This document shows positions 55,746 through 64,000 of a stretch of 64,000 bases of DNA, one piece after another. The notes below the pieces were generated by a model. That model saw only the letters and a list, made by a program, of their open reading frames with translations, was not told the origin of the DNA and did no database searches. Every line of letters starts with the position of its first letter. Positions within the stretch are counted from its first letter, which is position 1. The translations under genes were made by a program, and so were the position numbers. This stretch comes from Flectonema sp. DT1601 (Eukaryota > Euglenozoa > Diplonemea > Diplonemida > Diplonemidae), in the NCBI GenBank assembly GCA_964019425.1, contig OZ025798.1, forward strand, positions 868,001 to 932,000, in the 5' to 3' direction.

Positions 55746-57056
55746 ATGCTTCCGATACTTACTCCTAGTTTGGTAGAAGAAATACCTCGTTCACGAGAGC
55801 TTATGTATGAAGTATATACAAATCAAGAACCTGAAGGTCTTTGGAAGAGAACACTCTCACAGCTGGAAGAACTGACAGCAGTAGGAGTAAGAATACTGGT
55901 GCTTCCACCTTTGGGGAAAGGAGTGGGTGGGAAAGAATCCAATGGTTCAGATCCACATGATTATTATGATATTGGTGGCTATGAGCAACATGGTTGTGTC
56001 GCTACCAAATGGGGGAGTGAATTAGAATTGAGGAAACTGATAGAAAGAGCAAGAGAGCTCTCTATTCACGTAGTCTGCGACATAGTAATTGTATCTTGTT
56101 CTGACACTGGCAGCTTTAACACTGCTTCACACATGTTTAAAAGAGATAACACAGTAACCGTAACATCACCTTCTAAACCGGGAAAACGATTCTTACTATT
56201 ATCCCATTCCCACATCAAAGAGCAGTTGTTGTCGTATGTCAGTTATTTAACAACGTTAGGCATCACAGGTCTTAGATGGTTGCAGTGTGAATTGATACCC
56301 CCTTCGCTTATAACACTTATTCATTCAAAGGTTGACATGCTTCGTATTAGCATATTCCAACACAGTTGGGGTGGTCTCTCAAGAGGTCTATACAACAGAC
56401 GAAAGACGTTAACAAATTGGTTAGCAGATCTAGAACAGTGCATACAGTCTGATTTAGTGTCTGGGAATAGCTGTTTGCCGAAGTCTTTGCAACGGCTTCC
56501 ATCATTCTTAATAATGAATTGTATACATCAGCATGCGATATATAACGTAATCTCTGGTGATATGTCCTGGTCTGCTTTTCTCTCTGGTTGTACTGATTTT
56601 CTTGCTGAAAGCAGTAGTCATATATCGAATTGTTTATTTATTGAATCGGCTGTACTTCCAAACGACTTACAAGAGATACTATGCGGTTGTAAGACTGACA
56701 GCGAGATTGATTTCTTAAAAATTAGTTTGGTGTTTATTTTTGCATTTTCGAACAGTAAACAAGTTGCTTTGATCTCACCACACTATTTTGAAGATCCAAC
56801 AGTCAGAAAAATGATTGCTACGTTGGTAAAAATTCCGCTTTCAAATCCTTTTGTAGTGTACGCTGATGATACTCTGATTGTAGTAACAAAAGGGAGTTAC
56901 TTTTTTATAATAAATACTTCTTGTTCTGAAAGACTTCTTTCAATCGATTCTCTTTCAGGATCAACGAGTATCCTTACTAACCGAACAATACCTTTGGAAG
57001 GTAATTACACAATGCCTAAACGACATGCTGACGTTTTTAAACTCGGTGGTTCATAA
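55746..57056 (+). CDS. Alpha-amylase-like (GH13) protein, probably catalytically inactive
   Basis: The 436-aa product follows the GH13 barrel in outline: GVRILVLPPLGKG, then DPHDYYDIGGYEQHGCVATKWGSELELRKLIERARELSIHVVCDIVI (residues 69-115), equivalent to the DYY-x-I and region I of amylases. Region I should read D-x-V-x-N-H but reads DIVIVSC (112-118). Region II should read G-x-R-x-D but reads GLRWLQC (175-181), so the nucleophile aspartate is absent. It ends in a beta-rich C-domain. It may bind glucan or act as a scaffold. CCAACAG lies about 24 nt before the ATG. Confidence 0.78.
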   Translation: MLPILTPSLVEEIPRSRELMYEVYTNQEPEGLWKRTLSQLEELTAVGVRILVLPPLGKGVGGKESNGSDPHDYYDIGGYEQHGCVATKWGSELELRKLIERARELSIHVVCDIVIVSCSDTGSFNTASHMFKRDNTVTVTSPSKPGKRFLLLSHSHIKEQLLSYVSYLTTLGITGLRWLQCELIPPSLITLIHSKVDMLRISIFQHSWGGLSRGLYNRRKTLTNWLADLEQCIQSDLVSGNSCLPKSLQRLPSFLIMNCIHQHAIYNVISGDMSWSAFLSGCTDFLAESSSHISNCLFIESAVLPNDLQEILCGCKTDSEIDFLKISLVFIFAFSNSKQVALISPHYFEDPTVRKMIATLVKIPLSNPFVVYADDTLIVVTKGSYFFIINTSCSERLLSIDSLSGSTSILTNRTIPLEGNYTMPKRHADVFKLGGS

Positions 57057-57157
57057 GTTATTTTTTTATTTAAATTCTTTATTATTATTATTACATAAAA
57101 AAAACAACGAAGTTTTATTAAATTTTTTTTTTTCCTCCTAAGACTTAACAAGAAATA

Positions 57158-59365
57158 ATGAGTGAGGACACTTCGGGAGGGATAAGCAGCGCATACACAG
57201 ATGGCTGTATGATTGTTTATGGTGGACAAGCAAGTGACAGAGTATGGCTTTTAGACACAGCAAGCTGGAAGTGGAGAGAAGTTGAATGCAGTGGAGACAT
57301 CCCAAGTGCAAGACGCTACCACACAGCATGTGGTTATAGGGATCGTATGATAGTATTTGGTGGTGAGGGTGTGATGGAACAAAATACTGTATCAAGAGAA
57401 CACCAATTATACGGATTAGATCCAAGAAGTGGTAATTGGACTGCGATAGCAACAGTTGGAGAGCAACCCGTAGCGAGATCTCATCACTCAGCAGTCATAA
57501 CACCTAATGAAGCCATGGTAGTCTTTGGAGGTAAACCTACTCACACTAAAAACATCACTTGCGAATCCCTCCGGGAAGACGTTCGTCTCGGATTCTACGA
57601 CATTTACATCCTCAACTTAATTAACTTATCCTGGCACAGAATAGAACGATATGATCCAATAGCTCCAATGCTCTGGGGTCATAGTTCTGCGCTATTTCGC
57701 CATTTTATGATGGTGACGGGGGGATTCGAACTTGACATTTCCGATACACACATGACGGTAAGTCAGCCGACAGCTGTCATGTCGACGACTGTTTATATTT
57801 TCGACCTGTCTCGTTTTGAATGGAAAAGAGCGAATCCGAAGCCTGACAGATCATTAATACCTGTGGCGAGAGCATTGCATTCAAGTTTTTGTATCGACGC
57901 ATCAATAATTATGTTTGGTGGACTCGCTATTGATAAACACGGTCGACCTAATAACATTCACGATTGTTGGATTTACGACATTTCATCAGGCGAATGGAGA
58001 ACATTTCCGTTTTGCCTCAGTCACTGGAATGGTAAAGTCCCTCTTGGCGTTACTATTGGTGAGACAAAAACAACTTTGTTGATCGCAAATAATCAAACAA
58101 CAGCTTACATTATTGACATCAACAGAGACGATACTTGGCATGAACAAGAATGTGATCCGTCAGAATTATATGCAAATAAAGTTTATGGAAATCAGATAGC
58201 AGTTCCAGATGAAATACATGAACCACTCGTTGAAATAGATGAGGAAGCTCTTCAAGCACAACTCTATCAGCAATATTTAGAAGAACAGCGGATAGCTGAA
58301 GAACAAGAGAGGGATCAAAACAGAATGAGATTACAGCAACAGCTTGATGAAGAAACTCGTCTTCGTCAGGAAGCAGCTATTAATGATTTACAAGGTAGGA
58401 TTGCATCTCTGAAGGGTGATTTGGGAAGTTTAGAAAACATATATCGAACTGGTGGCGCTCCATCTCCTGATCAAATCCACGGAACTAAATCAGATCATCC
58501 TGACGTATCCCCTCCTCGTGATGGAACTACTTCACTTCATACTCGTAAAGCAGGACCAGAAGATGCCGCAGCACATGATATGCAGCAACTTCAAATATCT
58601 CAGCTACTCTCAACTCTGAGTTCTCTTCAACAACAATCTCGTGCTGCTGTTGAAGAATCTTCAAAAAGACATATTGATGAACTCGCTGAAGCAAAACGTC
58701 TCCACGCTGAACGCCTGGCTGCCATCAAACAACAGCAGCAATTAGAACAAGAAAACCAACTGAAACTCGCTGAAGTAGAAATGGAACAATCAAATGCAGC
58801 AGTAATGGCGAGACAGATGGCACTCTTAAAGGAGCAGCAGGAAGCGTTACTTGCGCTCCAAAAACAAGTAGGTGACCCACCACCGAAGCGGCCTGCGGAG
58901 TCGGAAGTTCCAGATAATGTGAGAAGCATGGCGAGTGCCATAAGGAGATTACAGGGTCAAACAACAAGACCACATGAACCAGCAGCTCCAGATGGGATAC
59001 CTGAAGTACTTGGATTACAAGCAGCTCTATCAAAGTTAAGAGACGTTGAGTCAAGTAGAGGAAGTAGTAGACCATATGAACCTATCCCTCAAGGTATACC
59101 AGAAGTCATGAATCTACGATCCGCTTTAAGTAGACTACGTGACACTGACAGCCCCAAGAGATCACCGCCTCGATCTAGCAGCAAGTCGCACATTGATAGC
59201 CTCCGCCACCAACTCCAAGCCATTGATCAGGCGACACGATCTGGCTCTGTCAGAACACAGGGCAAGAATGTATGTCTAGTTTTCTTTTTTTGGGTTTACA
59301 AATATTTAAAAAAAGAAGACATCTTTTTGGTCACCTCTGACTTGCTTATTCAGGGAGGTGAATGA
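57158..59365 (+). CDS. Kelch-repeat protein with C-terminal coiled coil (3' end uncertain)
   Basis: About six kelch units fill residues 10-330 (MIVYGGQASDRVWLLDTASWKWREV; RYHTACGYRDRMIVFGGEGV; SHHSAVITPNEAMVVFGGKP), forming a beta-propeller. A glutamine-rich coiled coil (about 360-600) and a Ser/Pro-rich end follow. The main exon is 57158-59269, followed by GTATGT. Splicing to the first CAG in the 86-bp array (59353) would use an 84-nt intron and add only GGE before a stop at 59363-59365. Alternatives are a 3.9 kb intron to 63177-63236 (adds EELLLLKEAGEPIISLCNL) or a 4.2 kb intron to 63437, fusing with the next coiled-coil gene; all three keep the frame. Confidence 0.85.
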   Translation: MSEDTSGGISSAYTDGCMIVYGGQASDRVWLLDTASWKWREVECSGDIPSARRYHTACGYRDRMIVFGGEGVMEQNTVSREHQLYGLDPRSGNWTAIATVGEQPVARSHHSAVITPNEAMVVFGGKPTHTKNITCESLREDVRLGFYDIYILNLINLSWHRIERYDPIAPMLWGHSSALFRHFMMVTGGFELDISDTHMTVSQPTAVMSTTVYIFDLSRFEWKRANPKPDRSLIPVARALHSSFCIDASIIMFGGLAIDKHGRPNNIHDCWIYDISSGEWRTFPFCLSHWNGKVPLGVTIGETKTTLLIANNQTTAYIIDINRDDTWHEQECDPSELYANKVYGNQIAVPDEIHEPLVEIDEEALQAQLYQQYLEEQRIAEEQERDQNRMRLQQQLDEETRLRQEAAINDLQGRIASLKGDLGSLENIYRTGGAPSPDQIHGTKSDHPDVSPPRDGTTSLHTRKAGPEDAAAHDMQQLQISQLLSTLSSLQQQSRAAVEESSKRHIDELAEAKRLHAERLAAIKQQQQLEQENQLKLAEVEMEQSNAAVMARQMALLKEQQEALLALQKQVGDPPPKRPAESEVPDNVRSMASAIRRLQGQTTRPHEPAAPDGIPEVLGLQAALSKLRDVESSRGSSRPYEPIPQGIPEVMNLRSALSRLRDTDSPKRSPPRSSSKSHIDSLRHQLQAIDQATRSGSVRTQGKNVCLVFFFWVYKYLKKEDIFLVTSDLLIQGGE

Positions 59366-62300
59366 TCCGGTGTCGAGATGTGAGTTAGACCAAAGTAAGA
59401 AAAGACATCTTTTTGGTCACCTCTGACTTGCTTATTCAGGGAGGTGAATGATCCGGTGTCGAGATGCGAGTTAGACCAAAGTAAGAAAAGACATCTTTTT
59501 GGTCACCTCTGACTTGCTTATTCAGGGAGGTGAATGATCCGGTGTCGAGATGCGCGTTAGACCAAAGTAAGAAAAGACATCTTTTTGGTCACCTCTGACT
59601 TGCTTATTCGGGGAGGTGAATGATCCGGTGTCGAGATGCGAGTTAGACCAAAGTAAGAAAAGACATCTTTTTGGTCACCTCTGACTTGCTTATTCAGGGA
59701 GGTGAATGATCCGGTGTCGAGATGTGAGTTAGACCAAAGTAAGAAAAGACATCTTTTTGGTCACCTCTGACTTGCTTATTCAGGGAGGTGAATGATCCGG
59801 TGTCGAGATGCGAGTTAGACCAAAGTAAGAAAAGACATCTTTTTGGTCACCTCTGACTTGCTTATTCAGGGAGGTGAATGATCCGGTGTCGAGATGCGCG
59901 TTAGACCAAAGTAAGAAAAGACATCTTTTTGGTCACCTCTGACTTGCTTATTCAGGGAGGTGAATGATCCGGTGTCGAGATGCGAGTTAGACCAAAGTAA
60001 GAAAAGACATCTTTTTGGTCACCTCTGACTTGCTTATTCAGGGAGGTGAATGATCCGGTGTCGAGATGCGAGTTAGACCAAAGTAAGAAAAGACATCTTT
60101 TTGGTCACCTCTGACTTGCTTATTCGGGGAGGTGAATGATCCGGTGTCGAGATGCGAGTTAGACCAAAGTAAGAAAAGACATCTTTTTGGTCACCTCTGA
60201 CTTGCTTATTCAGGGAGGTGAATGATCCGGTGTCGAGATGCGAGTTAGACCAAAGTAAGAAAAGACATCTTTTTGGTCACCTCTGACTTGCTTATTCAGG
60301 GAGGTGAATGATCCGGTGTCGAGATGTGAGTTAGACCAAAGTAAGAAAAGACATCTTTTTGGTCACCTCTGACTTGCTTATTCAGGGAGGTGAATGATCC
60401 GGTGTCGAGATGTGAGTTAGACCAAAGTAAGAAAAGACATCTTTTTGGTCACCTCTGACTTGCTTATTCAGGGAGGTGAATGATCCGGTGTCGAGATGCG
60501 AGTTAGACCAAAGTAAGAAAAGACATCTTTTTGGTCACCTCTGACTTGCTTATTCAGGGAGGTGAATGATCCGGTGTCGAGATGCGCGTTAGACCAAAGT
60601 AAGAAAAGACATCTTTTTGGTCACCTCTGACTTGCTTATTCAGGGAGGTGAATGATCCGGTGTCGAGATGCGAGTTAGACCAAAGTAAGAAAAGACATCT
60701 TTTTGGTCACCTCTGACTTGCTTATTCAGGGAGGTGAATGATCCGGTGTCGAGATGCGCGTTAGACCAAAGTAAGAAAAGACATCTTTTTGGTCACCTCT
60801 GACTTGCTTATTCAGGGAGGTGAATGATCCGGTGTCGAGATGCGAGTTAGACCAAAGTAAGAAAAGACATCTTTTTGGTCACCTCTGACTTGCTTATTCA
60901 GGGAGGTGAATGATCCGGTGTCGAGATGCGAGTTAGACCAAAGTAAGAAAAGACATCTTTTTGGTCACCTCTGACTTGCTTATTCAGGGAGGTGAATGAT
61001 CCGGTGTCGAGATGTGAGTTAGACCAAAGTAAGAAAAGACATCTTTTTGGTCACCTCTGACTTGCTTATTCAGGGAGGTGAATGATCCGGTGTCGAGATG
61101 TGAGTTAGACCAAAGTAAGAAAAGACATCTTTTTGGTCACCTCTGACTTGCTTATTCAGGGAGGTGAATGATCCGGTGTCGAGATGCGAGTTAGACCAAA
61201 GTAAGAAAAGACATCTTTTTGGTCACCTCTGACTTGCTTATTCAGGGAGGTGAATGATCCGGTGTCGAGATGCGCGTTAGACCAAAGTAAGAAAAGACAT
61301 CTTTTTGGTCACCTCTGACTTGCTTATTCAGGGAGGTGAATGATCCGGTGTCGAGATGTGAGTTAGACCAAAGTAAGAAAAGACATCTTTTTGGTCACCT
61401 CTGACTTGCTTATTCAGGGAGGTGAATGATCCGGTGTCGAGATGCGAGTTAGACCAAAGTAAGAAAAGACATCTTTTTGGTCACCTCTGACTTGCTTATT
61501 CAGGGAGGTGAATGATCCGGTGTCGAGATGTGAGTTAGACCAAAGTAAGAAAAGACATCTTTTTGGTCACCTCTGACTTGCTTATTCAGGGAGGTGAATG
61601 ATCCGGTGTCGAGATGCGAGTTAGACCAAAGTAAGAAAAGACATCTTTTTGGTCACCTCTGACTTGCTTATTCAGGGAGGTGAATGATCCGGTGTCGAGA
61701 TGCGAGTTAGACCAAAGTAAGAAAAGACATCTTTTTGGTCACCTCTGACTTGCTTATTCAGGGAGGTGAATGATCCGGTGTCGAGATGCGCGTTAGACCA
61801 AAGTAAGAAAAGACATCTTTTTGGTCACCTCTGACTTGCTTATTCAGGGAGGTGAATGATCCGGTGTCGAGATGTGAGTTAGACCAAAGTAAGAAAAGAC
61901 ATCTTTTTGGTCACCTCTGACTTGCTTATTCAGGGAGGTGAATGATCCGGTGTCGAGATGTGAGTTAGACCAAAGTAAGAAAAGACATCTTTTTGGTCAC
62001 CTCTGACTTGCTTATTCAGGGAGGTGAATGATCCGGTGTCGAGATGTGAGTTAGACCAAAGTAAGAAAAGACATCTTTTTGGTCACCTCTGACTTGCTTA
62101 TTCAGGGAGGTGAATGATCCGGTGTCGAGATGCGAGTTAGACCAAAGTAAGAAAAGACATCTTTTTGGTCACCTCTGACTTGCTTATTCAGGGAGGTGAA
62201 TGATCCGGTGTCGAGATGCGAGTTAGACCAAAGTAAGAAAAGACATCTTTTTGGTCACCTCTGACTTGCTTATTCAGGGAGGTGAATGATCCGGTGTCGA

Positions 62301-62996
62301 GATGCGCGTTAGACCAAAGTAAGAAAAGACATCTTTTTGGTCACCTCTGACTTGCTTATTCAGGGAGGTGAATGATCCGGTGTCGAGATGCGAGTTAGAC
62401 CAAAGTAAGAAAAGACATCTTTTTGGTCACCTCTGACTTGCTTATTCAGGGAGGTGAATGATCCGGTGTCGAGATGCGCGTTAGACCAAAGTAAGAAAAG
62501 ACATCTTTTTGGTCACCTCTGACTTGCTTATTCAGGGAGGTGAATGATCCGGTGTCGAGATGCGAGTTAGACCAAAGTAAGAAAAGACATCTTTTTGGTC
62601 ACCTCTGACTTGCTTATTCAGGGAGGTGAATGATCCGGTGTCGAGATGCGCGTTAGACCAAAGTAAGAAAAGACATCTTTTTGGTCACCTCTGACTTGCT
62701 TATTCAGGGAGGTGAATGATCCGGTGTCGAGATGCGAGTTAGACCAAAGTAAGAAAAGACATCTTTTTGGTCACCTCTGACTTGCTTATTCAGGGAGGTG
62801 AATGATCCGGTGTCGAGATGCGCGTTAGACCAAAGTAAGAAAAGACATCTTTTTGGTCACCTCTGACTTGCTTATTCAGGGAGGTGAATGATCCGGTGTC
62901 GAGATGCGAGTTAGACCAAAGTAAGAAAAGACATCTTTTTGGTCACCTCTGACTTGCTTATTCAGGGAGGTGAATGATCCGGTGTCGAGATGTGAG
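59318..62996 (+). repeat. 86-bp tandem array, 42.8 copies
   Basis: Unit starts (GACATC) fall at 59318, 59404, 59490 and every 86 bp to 62930, with no insertion or deletion; the last copy stops after 67 bp. Copies differ at essentially three positions: C/T and A/C in GAGATG(C/T)G(A/C)GTTAG, and A/G in TTC(A/G)GGG (the G form in units 4 and 10). Each unit reads, in order, CTGAC, a pyrimidine-rich TTGCTTATTCAG acceptor-like site, a 41-nt block, then GTAAGA and ATCTTTTTGG. Inverted repeats are TCACCTCTGA with TCA-GG-GAGGTGA, and GACCAAA with TTTGGTC. 86 is not a multiple of three and all frames have stops, so it is not coding. Confidence 0.97.
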
Positions 62997-63451
62997 ATCT
63001 TTTTTTTTTTTTTTGGCAACCCTTGTTTTGTGGTTTGTCTTTGTTTGAAAGTTCGAGTAAAAACATCAGTAGTTCAGCAATGATCCCAAATTAAATATTC
63101 CTTAACAAAAATAAAACAAATCAAAACAGATGTCTCCGCGTAGATCATCTCTCCCTCAATATCACTTCTAATTCAGGAAGAACTGCTGCTGTTGAAAGAA
63201 GCTGGAGAACCGATTATCTCACTTTGCAATTTGTGAAATAAGCAGTAAATATATTGTAATTCTTATTTTTTTTAAGAATCGAATCGAATTTAGAATCCAT
63301 ATTTTAGTAGAAAATGAAGAAAGAAATAAAAACAACTGAAATTGTACCCAAAAAAAAATAAAATAAATAAATAAATGTAGTAACGTACTTACTTAATACT
63401 GTATTATTTTATTGTTTTGTTTTATTTTGTTATCAGTCGTCGTATTCACAA
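62997..63451. other. Region between the array and the last gene
   Basis: Begins with a T run directly after the truncated last repeat. It may contain a terminal exon of the kelch gene (63177-63236, after an ATTCAG). AT-rich afterwards, with (AAAT)n near 63356-63375 and a TTATCAG 15 nt before the next ATG. Confidence 0.5.
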
Positions 63452-64000
63452 ATGATAACGTCAGCTGATGAGCAGTTTCGAGTTATTGAAAAAGCGGAAC
63501 TGACGAATATCGTGGAGTTGCAAAGAAAGAAATTAGAAAATGCTGAAATAAAAATTTATGAAGACAAAAAAGAATTAGAAAAATTAAAAGAAATGTTAGT
63601 AGAGAGCGTTAGAGTTAGTGAACACAGAGGAGAAACAATTAATGAGATGAAAGATGTAATTCAAGAACGCGATGATACGATTCGATTTCTTAGAGAGTCT
63701 GCTAACAGCCTTAGCGATCAAAGTCCTGACTTATCAGAAACACCCGAATATATAACTGCTCTTCGAACAATAGCAAAATTAGAATTCACCGTTACACAAC
63801 TTCGTCAGAGTCAATTTGATAGCGAGCAACAGCTGTCAACAGAGCGTGATGCTCACTCCGAGAAAACTCACCATCTGGAAGCTGCTAATAAAGAATTAAT
63901 ATCAATAGTTGAGCAGTTAAAACAACAAAAGACAATACAATTTGAAAACATCCCGACTGAGGTTAATAAACTACCCCACAATAATCATACACAGAATAGT
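63452..64000 (+). CDS. Coiled-coil protein (3' end outside window)
   Basis: An open frame from ATG at 63452 to the window edge encodes over 180 aa of coiled coil (for example VELQRKKLENAEIKIYEDKKELEKLKEMLVESVRV), rich in E, K, Q and R. GTTATCAG lies 15 nt before the ATG, as for other genes here, so I treat it as a separate gene. The frame also stays open back to 63437 and is in phase with the kelch gene donor at 59270, so it could be the kelch protein's distal exon. No family can be assigned from coiled coil alone. Confidence 0.68.
   Translation, partial: MITSADEQFRVIEKAELTNIVELQRKKLENAEIKIYEDKKELEKLKEMLVESVRVSEHRGETINEMKDVIQERDDTIRFLRESANSLSDQSPDLSETPEYITALRTIAKLEFTVTQLRQSQFDSEQQLSTERDAHSEKTHHLEAANKELISIVEQLKQQKTIQFENIPTEVNKLPHNNHTQNS

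Noticed and set aside
59318-62996. CRISPR-like or protein-coding reading of the 86-bp array
   Set aside because: There are no unique spacers between repeats, and 86 is not divisible by three with stops in every frame.

Overview
The window is nuclear DNA of a eukaryotic microbe, most likely a free-living flagellated protist. Typical eukaryotic families are present: ARP3, RAD51, calmodulin, the proteasome subunit RPN10, COX19, a tubulin-tyrosine-ligase-like enzyme, a cytochrome P450 and a CASTOR/POLLUX-type channel. Several genes carry short GT-AG introns, mostly 60-90 nt, whose donors are mainly GTATGT. Non-coding DNA is AT-rich and full of A or T runs of 10-35 nt. I cannot name the lineage from sequence alone.

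All 31 genes I can support lie on the + strand, and none on the - strand. Almost every start codon has a polypyrimidine tract and a (C/T)AG roughly 5-40 nt upstream. This is the layout expected of long co-directional gene arrays whose messages are processed by spliced-leader trans-splicing. AATAAA-like signals follow many stop codons.

Layout: 1-7.3 kb is the end of a huge coiled-coil Roc-COR (ROCO) GTPase. 8.8-13.5 kb holds ARP3 and a family A DNA polymerase that is probably organellar. 14.2-22.3 kb has lineage-specific or weakly recognised proteins (Cys-rich secreted, Pro-rich, winged-helix, WW-ankyrin, helical). 22.4-30.8 kb has COX19, a tubulin ligase-like protein, a GT61-like glycosyltransferase, RAD51, a four-TM protein and RPN10. 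31.3-33.2 kb is a calmodulin gene pair. 33.6-40.9 kb has a tRNA uracil methyltransferase, a ZCCHC10-like protein, a BTB protein, an unknown basic protein, SAP30BP/HCNGP and a P450. 43.8-47.6 kb has a protein built of novel internal repeats and the CASTOR-like channel. 50.3-59.4 kb has membrane proteins, an ankyrin protein, an amylase-like pseudoenzyme and a kelch protein. A second coiled-coil gene runs off the right edge.

The most striking element is a 3.7 kb array of 42.8 copies of an 86-bp unit (59318-62996) with no length change between copies. Each unit contains a GTAAG splice donor, an Sm-site-like run, a strong hairpin and a branchpoint-polyY-CAG acceptor. It could be a spliced-leader RNA cluster, an amplified intron/terminal-exon junction, or an intronic satellite with splice-like signals. 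Other non-genic finds are a piggyBac-type MITE (48603-49027) flanked by TTAA, a dispersed repeat family in intergenic and intronic DNA, and a candidate structured RNA near 53.4-53.64 kb.
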